Origin: Nitrincola alkalisediminis
GTDB lineage: Bacteria > Pseudomonadota > Gammaproteobacteria > Pseudomonadales > Balneatricaceae
DNA: 64,000 nucleotides
Reading direction: 5' to 3'
NCBI RefSeq assembly: GCF_009821115.1
Contig: NZ_VYTY01000005.1
Location: forward strand, 1 to 64,000
Shown: positions 8,375 to 19,202 of the stretch, piece after piece
Numbering within the stretch: the first letter of the stretch is position 1
Layout: the number at the start of each line of letters is the position of its first letter
Translations under genes and position numbers: made by a program
The notes under the pieces: generated by a model
Database searches by the model: none
What the model was told of the DNA's origin: nothing
The model's input: only the letters and a program-made list of their open reading frames with translations

Positions 8375-11128
8375 TTAGTGAGCCTCTTCCCAATTGTCAC
8401 CGACCCCCACCTCAACCAATAAGGGCACATTGAGTTGAGCTGCACCTGCCATGAGACGTTGAATCTGTTCGGTCAACTCAGGCACAGCGTCCGCTTTCAC
8501 TTCGAATACCAATTCATCGTGAACCTGCATAATCATTTTCGCATCCAACCCTGAACTGGCTAACCAGGCGTGAACCTCTATCATCGCCCGCTTAATAATA
8601 TCCGCAGCGGTGCCCTGCATCGGCGCATTAATCGCTGTTCGCTCGGCCGCCTGTCGACGCATTGCGTTTTTAGCATTAATCTCAGGTAAATACAGTCGTC
8701 TCCCGAACAGGGTTTCGACATACCCTTTTTCGCTTGCCTGGGCTCGGGTATTCTGCATATAGCGTTGCACACCGGGATACATTTCAAAATAATGGTCGAT
8801 GTATCGCTGTGCTTCATTTCGCCCAACGCCCAACTGTTTCGCAAGACCAAACGCTGACATACCGTAAATTAATCCGAAATTAATCGCTTTTGCACTGCGC
8901 CGCTGATCTGCAGAAACCTCATCCAACGGTACAGCAAACACCTCGGCCGCCGTGGCCTTATGTATATCCTCTCCCTTGGCAAAGGCACTCAGCAGACCTT
9001 CATCATCCGACAAATGCGCCATTATCCTGAGTTCAATTTGAGAGTAATCGGCTGCTAGAATTTTATAGCCCTCGGGCGCTACAAAGGCCTGACGAATCCG
9101 CCGCCCTTCCTGCGTTCTCACTGGAATGTTTTGCAAATTGGGGTCTGAGGAGGATAAACGTCCCGTTGCGGTTACAGCCTGATGGTACGAGGTGTGGATT
9201 CTTCCGGTGCGTGGATTGATCATTACCGGTAATTTATCGGTATAGGTTGACTTGAGTTTACTCAAGCCTCTATGTTCAATAATGACCTTGGGTAAAGGAT
9301 AGTCTAACGCCAAGTCCTGCAACACCTCTTCCGCGGTTGATGGTGCGCCCTTGGGTGTTTTCTTGGTCACAGGAATACCCTGCTTCTCATAAAGAATAAC
9401 CTGCAACTGTTTAGGTGAGCCTAAATTGAAGGTTTCCCCCGCTAAGGCATATGCCTGCTGCTCTAACTCATGCAACCTAACGTCAAGCTCTTGGCTTTGT
9501 TTGGCTAGAAGTGTCGCATCCACCTTTGCGCCTTGGCGCTCAATCTGAGCAAGAACAGGAATCAAAGGAACCTCTATCTCTCGCAACACATCCAGCAAAC
9601 GAGATTCAGCGCTCAGTTTCGGCTCTAGCGACTGGTGCAAACGCAGGGTGATATCGGCATCTTCTGCGGCATAAGGGGTAGCGATGTCCATATCAATTTG
9701 ATTGAAGGTCAGTTGATGCTTGCCTTTCCCCGCAATCTCCTCAAATGAAGTGGTTTTTACTCCTAAATACCGATCTGCAAGACTGTCCATATCATGGCGG
9801 CCTGCGGTGGAGTTAAGGATGTAGGATTCAAGCATGGTATCGGATACAACACCGCGCAGCTCGATTCCATAACGCGCTAAAACATTCATATCGTACTTAA
9901 TATGCTGGCCTATTTTGCCTTTTGTAGGCTCTTCCAATAACGGCTTAAGGGCCTCTAGGACCTTAGCACGATCTAACTGGGTGGGTGCACCAACGTAGTC
10001 ATGTGCTAAGGGCAAATAGGCAGCCTCGCCCGCTTTGACGGCGAAGGATAGACCCACTAACTCGGCTTCCATATAGTTCAAGCTAGTGGTTTCAGTGTCT
10101 AAGGCGAAAACATCGGCACCTTCTAGGCGTACACGCCAGTGTTCAAACTGCTCCCAAGTCAACACCGTTTCATATTGGGTTTCTATCACAGCGGAGAAGG
10201 GGTTTTCATTGGATTCTACAGAATGCGACTCCCCTCCTTGAACAGTCGCCTCAAGTTCCACAATCCAACTTTTAAATTCAAACTGCTTGAAAAGATCTAA
10301 TAAAGCCGACACATCAGGGGTCGGACAAGGTATATCTTCAAGCTTGATATGCAAAGGCACGTCTGTTTTTATCGTGGCCAGCAGGTAGGATAACTCGGCT
10401 GCGTCTTTATGCTCTTCGAGCTTTGCGGCCATAGTTTTCGAACCCCGAAAACCTAAGCCCGCTATTTTATCTAAATGTTCATACAAAGCATGGATACCAC
10501 CGATGCCTTGCAGCAACGCCAAGGCTGTTTTTTCGCCGACACCTGGCACACCGGGAATGTTATCAACCTTATCGCCTTGCAGTGCCAGCAGATCAATAAT
10601 TAACTCAGGCTCCACACCAAACTTTTGCTTAACGCCCTCGACATCCAGCACTGTGTCGTTCATTGTATTGATTAGGGTGACATACTCATTCACTAACTGA
10701 GCCATGTCTTTATCACCCGTTGAAATAATTACGGGACGCTGTTGACGGGAGGCTTCGCACGCCAAGGTTCCAATCACATCATCGGCTTCGACACCGTCTT
10801 CAACCAATACTTCAATGCCCATCGCACGTATAATTTGATGAATAGGCTCGACTTGCAGTCGTAAATCATCAGGCATTGATGGTCGATTCGCTTTATACTC
10901 TGTATAAATATCGTCTCGGAAGGTTTTACCCTTGGCATCGAAGACAACGGTGAGTGGACTGTTCGGATAGAGTTTTAACAAACTCCGTAACATCGACGTG
11001 ACCACCCGCACAGCACCCGTGGGAAAACCATCTCGAGTGCGTAAGTCGGCCTGCTGTGACGCAAAAAATGCGCGGTATAAATACGACGAGCCGTCGACTA
11101 GAATAATAGGTGGGTGCTGTTCACTCAT
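8375..11128 (-). CDS. polA: DNA polymerase I
   Basis: Repair and Okazaki-fragment-processing polymerase. Three domains are intact: the 5'-nuclease (about residues 1-290, with the [15 protein letters not shown] helix-hairpin-helix), a 3'-5' exonuclease (ExoI DTETTSL at 344-350, ExoII KYDMNVL, ExoIII YAAEDAD) and the polymerase (motif A DYSQIELR, motif [15 protein letters not shown], motif [10 protein letters not shown]). The start is set at [13 protein letters not shown] with GCGGAA upstream; an in-frame extension to 11167 has no family similarity. 917 residues, normal. Proofreading appears active, unlike in some bacterial Pol I enzymes. Confidence 0.97.
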   Translation of the reverse strand: MSEQHPPIILVDGSSYLYRAFFASQQADLRTRDGFPTGAVRVVTSMLRSLLKLYPNSPLTVVFDAKGKTFRDDIYTEYKANRPSMPDDLRLQVEPIHQIIRAMGIEVLVEDGVEADDVIGTLACEASRQQRPVIISTGDKDMAQLVNEYVTLINTMNDTVLDVEGVKQKFGVEPELIIDLLALQGDKVDNIPGVPGVGEKTALALLQGIGGIHALYEHLDKIAGLGFRGSKTMAAKLEEHKDAAELSYLLATIKTDVPLHIKLEDIPCPTPDVSALLDLFKQFEFKSWIVELEATVQGGESHSVESNENPFSAVIETQYETVLTWEQFEHWRVRLEGADVFALDTETTSLNYMEAELVGLSFAVKAGEAAYLPLAHDYVGAPTQLDRAKVLEALKPLLEEPTKGKIGQHIKYDMNVLARYGIELRGVVSDTMLESYILNSTAGRHDMDSLADRYLGVKTTSFEEIAGKGKHQLTFNQIDMDIATPYAAEDADITLRLHQSLEPKLSAESRLLDVLREIEVPLIPVLAQIERQGAKVDATLLAKQSQELDVRLHELEQQAYALAGETFNLGSPKQLQVILYEKQGIPVTKKTPKGAPSTAEEVLQDLALDYPLPKVIIEHRGLSKLKSTYTDKLPVMINPRTGRIHTSYHQAVTATGRLSSSDPNLQNIPVRTQEGRRIRQAFVAPEGYKILAADYSQIELRIMAHLSDDEGLLSAFAKGEDIHKATAAEVFAVPLDEVSADQRRSAKAINFGLIYGMSAFGLAKQLGVGRNEAQRYIDHYFEMYPGVQRYMQNTRAQASEKGYVETLFGRRLYLPEINAKNAMRRQAAERTAINAPMQGTAADIIKRAMIEVHAWLASSGLDAKMIMQVHDELVFEVKADAVPELTEQIQRLMAGAAQLNVPLLVEVGVGDNWEEAH

Positions 11129-11216
11129 GGTTAATTCCGCTTTGCTGGTTGCCGTGAATCGTATCAAGGTTCACAATCATATCAAATTACACGCTGAAAC
11201 TGACGGGAAATACAAA

Positions 11217-11495
11217 ATGGGCAAAAAACTCTTACTCCTTGCCTTATTAAGCTGCTTAACGCTCGGATCTCTTCAAGCCCAAAACAGCTTCGAGGAAGAG
11301 GAACAAATCGTCATTCGTAATGATGGCGAAGCGACTTACTTCGAATATCGGGTAAACGGTATTTTGAAGGAGATCAAGGTGGTACCTGGCGTTGGACCTG
11401 CTTACTACCTCGTCCCTAAAGGAGAGGGAGGTGATTTGATTCGTGTTGGAGAGTCCACTGTACTCATCCCAAAATGGGTTATTTTCACCTGGTAG
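11217..11495 (+). CDS. DUF2782 family small exported protein
   Basis: A 92-residue protein with an N-terminal signal peptide or anchor (MGKKLLLLALLSCLTLGSLQA) followed by a compact domain with IVIRNDGEATYFEYRVNG and KVVPGVGPAYYLV. It matches the DUF2782 family, which has no known function. In Pseudomonas-like genomes it sits between polA (divergent) and the type II homoserine kinase, exactly as here. The homoserine kinase start lies 11 bp after its stop, so they are probably cotranscribed. Confidence 0.85.
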   Translation: MGKKLLLLALLSCLTLGSLQAQNSFEEEEQIVIRNDGEATYFEYRVNGILKEIKVVPGVGPAYYLVPKGEGGDLIRVGESTVLIPKWVIFTW

Positions 11496-11505
11496 GAACG
11501 ACGCA

Positions 11506-12480
11506 GTGGCTGTTTATACTTCAATTACGACCGAAGAGCTTACGCTTCTTTTGACTGATTTCAATCTTGGCACACTCGTCAGCTATCAAGGCATTGAGGG
11601 TGGGATTGAAAACACCAATTACTTTGTGACGCTCAACAAAGACGATGCTATCCATGATTATGTCCTCACCATTTTTGAGGAACTGTCACTGGAGGAAATG
11701 CCCTTCTTTGTTGAACTCGGCCAATGGCTGGCGGCACGGAATATTGCCGTACCTTACGCAATCAAAGATCAGAATGGCATTGCACTCAAGCAACTCAAAG
11801 GGAAACCGGCATTACTGCAACCGCGCTTCTTTGGTGCGGATGTACCTGCCACACAACTCAAAGCCACTCATTGCTTTCAAATTGGAGAGGCTCTTGCCAA
11901 ATTCCACGAGGCTGGTGCTGATTTTTATTTAACACGCCAAGCACATCGTGGTGTTTTTTGGTGGCGTCGTGAGAGCGAGGCAATTTCTCATTTATTGGAT
12001 GCACAAGACAGCGCCCTGTTAAAACAAGAAGTCCGCGCTTTTGACCAGCTAAGAGACGCCAAGTTAAATCTTCCTATGGGTGTTATTCATGGGGATTTGT
12101 TTCATGACAACGCCCTGTTTAAAGACGATGCCCTAGTGGCGATTCTGGATATGTACAATGCCGCAACCGCCTATCAGCTCTATGATTTAGCCATTGTCGC
12201 TAATGATTGGTGTTGCAATACAGACTGTACACTAGACCCTATTCGAGAAAAGGCCTTATTAGAAGGCTATGCCAGCATTCGCGCATTTACAGATGACGAG
12301 GCAATGGCTTGGCCAGTCTTAACACGAACAGCCGCCATGCGCTTTTGGCTTTCAAGGCTGATTCCTTGGTTAGGGATAGCTCAGGCTTCTCGTCAAGGGG
12401 GGGCGATGAAACTCAAAGACCCTAATCAATACAAGCAAATTTTACTGTCGAGGATTAAAACCCCGGCTGTCTTGCGTTAA
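11506..12480 (+). CDS. thrB: homoserine kinase type II
   Basis: Phosphorylates homoserine in threonine biosynthesis. This is the aminoglycoside-phosphotransferase-fold enzyme (ThrB of Pseudomonas type), not the GHMP kinase of E. coli. The kinase core shows the catalytic-loop motif VIHGDLFHDNALF and the metal-binding ILDMYNA. The start is a GTG (protein begins AVYTSITTEEL) with AGGAACG 9 bp upstream; an ATG at 11443 would overlap the DUF2782 gene by 50 bp and adds no conserved residues. 324 residues. Confidence 0.92.
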   Translation: MAVYTSITTEELTLLLTDFNLGTLVSYQGIEGGIENTNYFVTLNKDDAIHDYVLTIFEELSLEEMPFFVELGQWLAARNIAVPYAIKDQNGIALKQLKGKPALLQPRFFGADVPATQLKATHCFQIGEALAKFHEAGADFYLTRQAHRGVFWWRRESEAISHLLDAQDSALLKQEVRAFDQLRDAKLNLPMGVIHGDLFHDNALFKDDALVAILDMYNAATAYQLYDLAIVANDWCCNTDCTLDPIREKALLEGYASIRAFTDDEAMAWPVLTRTAAMRFWLSRLIPWLGIAQASRQGGAMKLKDPNQYKQILLSRIKTPAVLR

Positions 12481-12509
12481 CGTATCAATTTACTCAATGT
12501 TGAAGGCTA

Positions 12510-14720
12510 ATGGACGTCACTCATATTATTGATTCGCTGAACGATGCTCAGCGTCAAGCGGTAACTGCCCCTGTTAAAAACCTTTTGGTCCTTGCGGGTG
12601 CTGGCTCAGGTAAGACGCGAGTACTGGTTCACCGTATTGCATGGCTTGTTGAAACAGAAGGCCTATCTCCATTTTCGATTATGGCGGTTACCTTTACCAA
12701 CAAAGCGGCACGAGAAATGCGTGGCCGTATTGAAGAGTTGTTAAAGATCAACTCACACGGCATGTGGGTGGGAACCTTCCACGGACTTGCGCATCGGATG
12801 CTGCGCGCGCATTGGAAAGAAGCGGGGTTGAAAGACAACTTTCAAATCATGGACAGTGATGACCAGCTTCGACTGATTAAGCGTCTGTGTAAAGAAATGA
12901 ATCTGGACGATACACGCTGGCCGCCGCGCCAAGTTCAATGGTTTATTAATGCGCAAAAAGATGAGGGCTTACGCAGTCAACATCTTGACCGAACAGCCGA
13001 TCCTTTCCAACAAACCATGATCGATCTATACAGCGCCTACGAGACCGCCTGTGAGCGCGGCGGTATGATCGACTTTGGTGAGCTTCTGCTACGCTCATTA
13101 GAACTTCTCAGGGATAAATCCCCTTCTCTATTGGCGCATTATCGAGAAAGATTCCGCTATGTTTTAGTCGATGAGTTCCAAGATACAAATGCCATTCAAT
13201 ACGGTTGGTTAAGGCTGCTTTGCCAAGGCGAACAGAAACTCATGGCCGTGGGCGACGATGACCAGTCTATTTATGGCTGGCGTGGGGCGCGGATTGAAAA
13301 TATTCAAACCCTCTCCGATCATTTCCCTGAAACAGACACCATCCGCCTTGAGCAGAATTACCGCTCCACCAACCGCATTCTGCAAACAGCCAATGCCGTC
13401 ATTCAGAACAACACCGGACGCTTAGGGAAAAAACTCTGGACCGAAGGTCGCGAAGGTGAAGCGGTATCGGTCTACAGCGCATTCAACGAACAAGATGAAG
13501 CCCGTTTTATTGTCGACCAAATTGAAAAATGGATTGAGCAGGGCAACCGACGTGATGAAAGCGCTATCCTCTATCGTTCCAACGCCCAATCCCGAGTACT
13601 CGAGGAAGCACTCATTCGCAGTGGAGTGCCTTATCGTATTTACGGCGGACAACGCTTTTATGACCGCCTCGAAATAAAAAATGCACTGGCCTACCTACGC
13701 ATGATTGCCAACCGCGAAGATGACACGGCGATGGAGCGCGTTATCAATGTGCCAACACGGGGTATTGGAACGCGCACAATTGAACTCATTCGCGAACGTG
13801 CTCGCCAAGAGAACATCGCCATGTGGCGCGCAGCCAATGAGATCGTTGAGTTGAAGGTCTTGCCAGCGCGCGCTAACAATGCGCTGCAAGGATTCCTTAA
13901 CTTAGTCAACCAAATGGGCACTGAAACCGAAGGACTGGAGCTGCACGAGCAAACCGACCACGTCATTAAAATCTCTGGCTTGATTGAGCATCATGAAAAG
14001 GAAAAAGGTGAAAAGGGGCAATCCCGCATTGAAAACCTAGACGAGCTGGTAACCGCTGCCCGACAATTCTCGGGACAGTGGGAGCGGGAAAATAGCGACG
14101 AAAACGCCAATGTACTGTCTGCATTTCTCGATCAAGCCGCACTGGATGCGGGTGAAGCCCAAGCCGATACTCATGCTGATGGTGTGCAACTCATGACACT
14201 TCACTCCGCAAAAGGACTTGAGTTTCCTCTTGTCTTCTTAACGGGCATGGAAGAAGGCTTGTTTCCTCACAGCATGTCAGCGGAAGAGCCTGGGCGTTTA
14301 GAAGAAGAGCGTCGACTGTGCTATGTCGGCATTACCCGAGCCATGCAAAAGCTTTACCTCACTCTGGCAGAATCACGCCGTCTGCATGGACAAGAAAAAT
14401 ACAATCGCCCATCCCGATTTATCAAAGAGATTCCAGACGAATTACTTGAAGAGGTTCGCTTGAACGCGAATGTTCGACGCCCCTTCAGCAGCGGTCAGAA
14501 TTCAAATAAAAGCTCGCTTTTTCAGTCACCTAGTTTAGCACAAACAAGTGTTCCGGGATTAAGCTTCAACTTAGGACAACGCGTTTTACACCCCAAGTTT
14601 GGTGAAGGACTCATCGTTAACTACGAAGGGTCTGGCCCAAAAGCACGCATTCAAGTGAATTTTGATAATGAAGGCAGCAAGTGGCTAGTTGCTGGCTTTG
14701 CTCGCTTGGAGGCGTTGTAA
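12510..14720 (+). CDS. uvrD: DNA helicase II UvrD
   Basis: Superfamily 1A 3'-5' helicase acting in nucleotide excision and mismatch repair. Motifs run in order: Walker A AGAGSGKT (29-36), Q motif LNDAQRQAV, motif II VDEFQDTN, QNYRST, and the C-terminal motifs LMTLHSAKGLEF and CYVGITRA. A C-terminal Tudor-like domain (LGQRVLHPKFGEG) favours UvrD over Rep. 736 residues. No SOS (LexA) box of the CTGT-N8-ACAG type was seen in the 29-bp gap before it. Confidence 0.95.
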   Translation: MDVTHIIDSLNDAQRQAVTAPVKNLLVLAGAGSGKTRVLVHRIAWLVETEGLSPFSIMAVTFTNKAAREMRGRIEELLKINSHGMWVGTFHGLAHRMLRAHWKEAGLKDNFQIMDSDDQLRLIKRLCKEMNLDDTRWPPRQVQWFINAQKDEGLRSQHLDRTADPFQQTMIDLYSAYETACERGGMIDFGELLLRSLELLRDKSPSLLAHYRERFRYVLVDEFQDTNAIQYGWLRLLCQGEQKLMAVGDDDQSIYGWRGARIENIQTLSDHFPETDTIRLEQNYRSTNRILQTANAVIQNNTGRLGKKLWTEGREGEAVSVYSAFNEQDEARFIVDQIEKWIEQGNRRDESAILYRSNAQSRVLEEALIRSGVPYRIYGGQRFYDRLEIKNALAYLRMIANREDDTAMERVINVPTRGIGTRTIELIRERARQENIAMWRAANEIVELKVLPARANNALQGFLNLVNQMGTETEGLELHEQTDHVIKISGLIEHHEKEKGEKGQSRIENLDELVTAARQFSGQWERENSDENANVLSAFLDQAALDAGEAQADTHADGVQLMTLHSAKGLEFPLVFLTGMEEGLFPHSMSAEEPGRLEEERRLCYVGITRAMQKLYLTLAESRRLHGQEKYNRPSRFIKEIPDELLEEVRLNANVRRPFSSGQNSNKSSLFQSPSLAQTSVPGLSFNLGQRVLHPKFGEGLIVNYEGSGPKARIQVNFDNEGSKWLVAGFARLEAL

Positions 14721-15470
14721 ATGGAATGGCTGCTCCCTGCTGAAATCGCCCCTTGGATGGGTATTTTTTTGGTGATTGCCGCCGGATTCACGGCGGCAAT
14801 CACGTCCAGCATTGGTGTAGGGGGCGGTGTTTTACTGCTCGCTCTTATGGCAATTTCGATGCCACCCGCCGCTGTAATTCCTGTGCACGGCATGGTTCAA
14901 CTGGGATCAAATTTCAATCGTGCCATCATGACGTTGCAACATATTGATTGGAAACTGCTGGCCACATTTACACCGGGGGCTTGTTTAGGAGCTGTGTTGG
15001 CCAGCCACTTCCTTGTCCAGCTCCCAATCTCTATGCTGCAGTTAAGCATTGCCGGTTTTATTCTTTTTCTCTGCTGGGGCCCCAAAATCCCTCCCATTGG
15101 TTTAGGGCGTGTAGGGACGTTTATCGCAGGAGCGATCACGACCTTTATAAGCATGTTTGCTGGAGCCACAGGACCGCTTGTTGCCGCATTTGTAAAGCAA
15201 CAACACAAGGGTAATCGTTTTTTAACTGTCGCCAACTTTACCGCCTGTATGAGCATCCAACATTTACCAAAGGCCTTTGTATTCGGTGCAGCTGGATTCG
15301 TTTTCAGCGAGTGGCTAGGTTTGATGCTACTGATGATTATCAGTGGAGCGATCGGAAATTGGGTGGGAATTAAAGTGCTCAAGACCCTAACGGACAAACG
15401 CTTTGGGTTACTCTTCAATCTAATTCTTACGCTTTTAGCTTTCCAACTTATTTGGCAGGCAATGCACTAA
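14721..15470 (+). CDS. TSUP family transporter (TauE/SafE type)
   Basis: Integral membrane protein of 249 residues with about 7-8 hydrophobic helices and the family's repeated glycine motif SSIGVGGG near residue 30. TSUP proteins are thought to export or import sulfonates, sulfite or other organosulfur anions; the substrate here cannot be read from sequence. The ATG directly abuts the uvrD stop codon (TAA ATG), so it is translationally coupled to uvrD. Confidence 0.85.
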   Translation: MEWLLPAEIAPWMGIFLVIAAGFTAAITSSIGVGGGVLLLALMAISMPPAAVIPVHGMVQLGSNFNRAIMTLQHIDWKLLATFTPGACLGAVLASHFLVQLPISMLQLSIAGFILFLCWGPKIPPIGLGRVGTFIAGAITTFISMFAGATGPLVAAFVKQQHKGNRFLTVANFTACMSIQHLPKAFVFGAAGFVFSEWLGLMLLMIISGAIGNWVGIKVLKTLTDKRFGLLFNLILTLLAFQLIWQAMH

Positions 15471-15478
15471 TAAAGGGG

Positions 15479-18400
15479 CTAAATGGGGTCAACTGGTTGG
15501 ATAGGGGCATTAAATTCTTCTTTCAACAACTCAGTGACCGGAATCGGCTTGTGGACAGCATATCCCTGAGCATAATCGACACCAATTTCTTTCAATTTCT
15601 CAAGAATAGCGGGCGACTCAACAAATTCAGCGACCGTTTTCATGCCCAGAAAATGACCGATCTCATTCATTGACTTCACCATGGCATAATCCGCGGGATT
15701 ATCCACTATATCCTTCACAAAGCTACCATCGATTTTCAAAGAGTGAGCCTTCAGATTCTTAAGATGTGAATAAGACGCAAAGCCTGTCCCAAAATCATCC
15801 AACGAAAATTGACAACCAAAGCTACCAACTTGTGCCATAAACTCACGTGCTTTCGCATAGCTATCAATCGCAGCCGTTTCGGTAATCTCAAAGGTAATTT
15901 TATTCATGGGTAGATCATGATTACTCAACTGCTGGCGCAAATACTCCAACACGGCTGCATTGCTCAGTGACTGTGCAGATAAATTAATCGCAAATCCACC
16001 TATCTGATCAAAATACTGTCGATTTTGACGTATCCAGTCAAATACTTGCGCCAAGACCCATAGATCGATTTCATGTGAGCGTTTCCAGCGTTCTACCGCC
16101 GGAAAAAAATCTGCTGGCTGAATATTTTCAACTTTTGCTTCTGTACTAAATGACACCACATGGGCACCATGATCACGAATGCCCAGTAAAACCTCATAAT
16201 ACGGCAGAAGTCCAGCCGTCTCGTCCACTGGAGCGACTTTCTGACAACGTAAATACAAACCATTACTTTCAATAATACGATCGATTCGTCCAGCCCACTC
16301 TTTGAGTGCTTCCTGTGCTTGTAACTGAGCATCGTACGACTCATACACTCGGTAGCGATTGCGACCTTCAGATTTGGCCGCTAAACACGCTGAATCTGCT
16401 TGGCGAAGAACAGCATCCACGCTCATGAGTGATGGGGTATATTCAACTAGTCCTATATTTAAACCAATGCTGTATATTTCTCGATCGTGTTCAAATCGAT
16501 AATCCGCTAACCGAGCCACTATCTGCATGGCAATTTCTCTTCCCTGTGCCTCAACCACATCAGGAAGCAACAGAATGAACGTATCGCTGTTCACTACTGA
16601 CACTTGTTGAGAAGGCAACAGAAGATCTTCAATCTTGCTGGCTAAGTCTTTCAGTAAACGATCTCCAGCATCCATACCACAGTTACTGTACACAACTCTT
16701 GTCTGATCAAACTCAATTTGACACAAACAGGAATGACCCAAGGCACTAGCATCTGCTGCTGCCGCATTCATTCTTCTGAATAATGCTTTACGATTTGCCA
16801 AGCCCGTTGCGGGATCATGCAGTGCCTGATGAATCAAATCTCGATAGGACTCATCAAATAACGCATATTCTGAACGCTCCAACAGGGGTAATGACTGCTT
16901 TTCATTTTCTCGTGCTGTTTCTTGAGCAACGCGTTCAGACAGTTCATCGAGTGTCAGAGATTGCTGTTCAGATGCAGAGCGATCAACAAATCCAAGTAGA
17001 CCTCCTGAGCGGGCTTGCCAAATCAACTGCATCGGCACCCAACGCTCATCTTTTAAAAACAACCACCAATGACCAATATCCAAATGTTTAGTAATAGCCA
17101 GTTTAGTTTCACTCAAATCAGGTACCGACCGGCGCGGCACCTCAACATACTCGACAAGGCCTTCGGGCTGAGTCAAAGCGGCTAACAGGGATAAACGCAA
17201 GGGTTTAATTTCATGTGCATCGGCCCCCACGCTAATCAATCCTTGTGTGATGTCTTCGGCGAGTTCCATGGCTGAAAAGGTCCCTGAGACGGGCTCCTGC
17301 ATTAACCGCTTTAACATCAAGTCAAACACGCTTATGGCGTGTTTGCGCTTTTCTGCATCCGTATGCAGTTGCATAAGCACAAGGTATTGGCGCCAACCCA
17401 GCTCAAGTAAACGAACAATAAGAACGGGAATTCGCTCCCCTCCTAAGCGCGTTTCTAAGAACGCATCGACTCGCTCCCTTGCATTGCGCAGTACATTTTG
17501 TGACTCATAACGCTGCTGAGTACGAAACACACGATTGCGACGCGCTTTACGAATTGGTTGAATAACTTTCTGAAGTTTATCTCTGACCTGACTGAAAACA
17601 TCAGGGTTTTTGGAAAACTCTCGGTCCACTAAATCTACTTGCAGCGCCAAGAAACGCCTCAGCTTTGCATCAAAAAAGCGCCCTTTCGAATCCGCCGCCA
17701 TCGCAAATTGATCAATGAGGTTCACAACATCTCGTGCAGGATGGGCATCGCTCATCAAGAAATCGAGATCTTTCAGCATAAGTTTTAACAAGGGCCGCTC
17801 TAAGCGTTTGAGCAGACTATCGATGTCAGATGCCTCATCATGCTCAGACCGCGCACGGGTAAATAAACGCGCCGCACCATTGAGCACTTCGGCTTGGTGT
17901 GCAGGAATCGATCGAGCTTGGCCGGCATTCACCGACAAATAGGCCTGTAACTGCTCAGCTGGGGACTGTGCAGCAGGCTGACTTCGAGTCAGATGTCCCG
18001 CCGACATGCTTTCTATCCCAGCCAAAATTTCATCCATTGGCGCTGTCTGGCCTGTAGAATAGCCTACTGGCCTAGCTCGCGTGTTTGCCGCTGGCTCCTC
18101 TCGGCTGAGCAAGGTTTGACGTGTATTGTTCAACACGGCCGTTAAGCGAGACAACACCCGGATTGAATTATCAATTGCAGATGCTTGACTTGATCGCCCA
18201 ACAGCAGACGCAGGCAGAGGCGATGACTCTTGATCTAAAAGCTCTAGAATTTGGGCAAAACTGGATTCAGCATTGGATCGACTGTTTTCAGTTCGTTTGG
18301 TCGTATAAGACGCATCTGACTCAGCCACTCTTGATTCAGGTCTTGACTGAACCATCGGCTTCGGCAAATCCAACTCGGCAGGCCGCTCTGTTGGCTTTTT

Positions 18401-19024
18401 AACCTCTAAAGGCGGTGTGATATCTTCTAAGATCGTAGCTAAGTGTTGCAAAAAACCCGGATAGTCTTGCTCTAACGAATGCCCTAAAGCTGTATACAAA
18501 ATCGCGCGAATCGGATTATTAAAGTCTTCATCCTTAATCGCCTCTTGGAAAGAACGACACACCAAACGGGGCCCAAACGGATTGTTGTTTCGATCAAGTG
18601 TTAGATTTAAAACTACACCGTATCGGGCTTCAAAATCCAACATAGGCTGCGAATATTTGGCTTCTAGCGCTTCGCTGACCGTTGCAATTTTTAGCCAATC
18701 ATCAAACTCCGTTTCATCCACCAGTTCAAGCACAGCCGTATCGGAACTGCCTAAAAATGAGGGAGTCTCCGTTGAGTCGGATTGAATACGTTCGTGCAAA
18801 AGCGCTTTGAATTTTTTGGAAATAGTGGGCTTGAGAATATCAAAATCATTGGCAAGCTTAATAAAATACGAGGATTCACGAAGGGAGTCCGCTTGAAGAC
18901 CCGCTTCTTTTAGATGTGCAGGTACGCTCGCAAAAAAATGATCGACGACATCATCAATGAATGACAAAAACAGAGCATTACATTTGTGGCGTAACACCTG
19001 CTTTGCGTTGGAGTCCAGTTTCAC
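15479..19024 (-). CDS. DUF1631 protein fused to degenerate GGDEF and intact-looking EAL domains
   Basis: About 1181 residues. The first ~700 match the DUF1631 family (long, helical, function unknown). A GGDEF-fold domain follows whose signature is NSDTF at about residue 812, so it should not make c-di-GMP. A C-terminal EAL domain starts with EVLLGI at about 944 and keeps the residues of active phosphodiesterases: NLSAQ, FEITET, DDFGTG, LKIDGSF, AEFVE and YAQGY. Predicted activity is c-di-GMP hydrolysis, possibly tuned by GTP binding to the degenerate domain. I start at the GTG at 19024, with AGAGG 5 bp upstream; a GTG at 19039 is an alternative. Convergent with the TSUP gene, 8 bp apart. Confidence 0.85.
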   Translation of the reverse strand: MKLDSNAKQVLRHKCNALFLSFIDDVVDHFFASVPAHLKEAGLQADSLRESSYFIKLANDFDILKPTISKKFKALLHERIQSDSTETPSFLGSSDTAVLELVDETEFDDWLKIATVSEALEAKYSQPMLDFEARYGVVLNLTLDRNNNPFGPRLVCRSFQEAIKDEDFNNPIRAILYTALGHSLEQDYPGFLQHLATILEDITPPLEVKKPTERPAELDLPKPMVQSRPESRVAESDASYTTKRTENSRSNAESSFAQILELLDQESSPLPASAVGRSSQASAIDNSIRVLSRLTAVLNNTRQTLLSREEPAANTRARPVGYSTGQTAPMDEILAGIESMSAGHLTRSQPAAQSPAEQLQAYLSVNAGQARSIPAHQAEVLNGAARLFTRARSEHDEASDIDSLLKRLERPLLKLMLKDLDFLMSDAHPARDVVNLIDQFAMAADSKGRFFDAKLRRFLALQVDLVDREFSKNPDVFSQVRDKLQKVIQPIRKARRNRVFRTQQRYESQNVLRNARERVDAFLETRLGGERIPVLIVRLLELGWRQYLVLMQLHTDAEKRKHAISVFDLMLKRLMQEPVSGTFSAMELAEDITQGLISVGADAHEIKPLRLSLLAALTQPEGLVEYVEVPRRSVPDLSETKLAITKHLDIGHWWLFLKDERWVPMQLIWQARSGGLLGFVDRSASEQQSLTLDELSERVAQETARENEKQSLPLLERSEYALFDESYRDLIHQALHDPATGLANRKALFRRMNAAAADASALGHSCLCQIEFDQTRVVYSNCGMDAGDRLLKDLASKIEDLLLPSQQVSVVNSDTFILLLPDVVEAQGREIAMQIVARLADYRFEHDREIYSIGLNIGLVEYTPSLMSVDAVLRQADSACLAAKSEGRNRYRVYESYDAQLQAQEALKEWAGRIDRIIESNGLYLRCQKVAPVDETAGLLPYYEVLLGIRDHGAHVVSFSTEAKVENIQPADFFPAVERWKRSHEIDLWVLAQVFDWIRQNRQYFDQIGGFAINLSAQSLSNAAVLEYLRQQLSNHDLPMNKITFEITETAAIDSYAKAREFMAQVGSFGCQFSLDDFGTGFASYSHLKNLKAHSLKIDGSFVKDIVDNPADYAMVKSMNEIGHFLGMKTVAEFVESPAILEKLKEIGVDYAQGYAVHKPIPVTELLKEEFNAPIQPVDPI

Positions 19025-19202
19025 AACACCTCTCAGCACGACCGTCCAAGCTCTTAAGCAGTATAAAACCCTCGACCCGTTAATACAATGCGAGCACCAC
19101 GAATCCGTTTCAATGCTCTTTTGCTGAGGACTGTTGACCTAAGAAATTGATACCTAAAGAATATACCGCATAGTACGCATGTTTCACTGAACCTTACATG
19201 AA

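Noticed and set aside
12481-12509. SOS (LexA) box before uvrD
   Set aside because: No CTGT-N8-ACAG pattern in the short gap to thrB.
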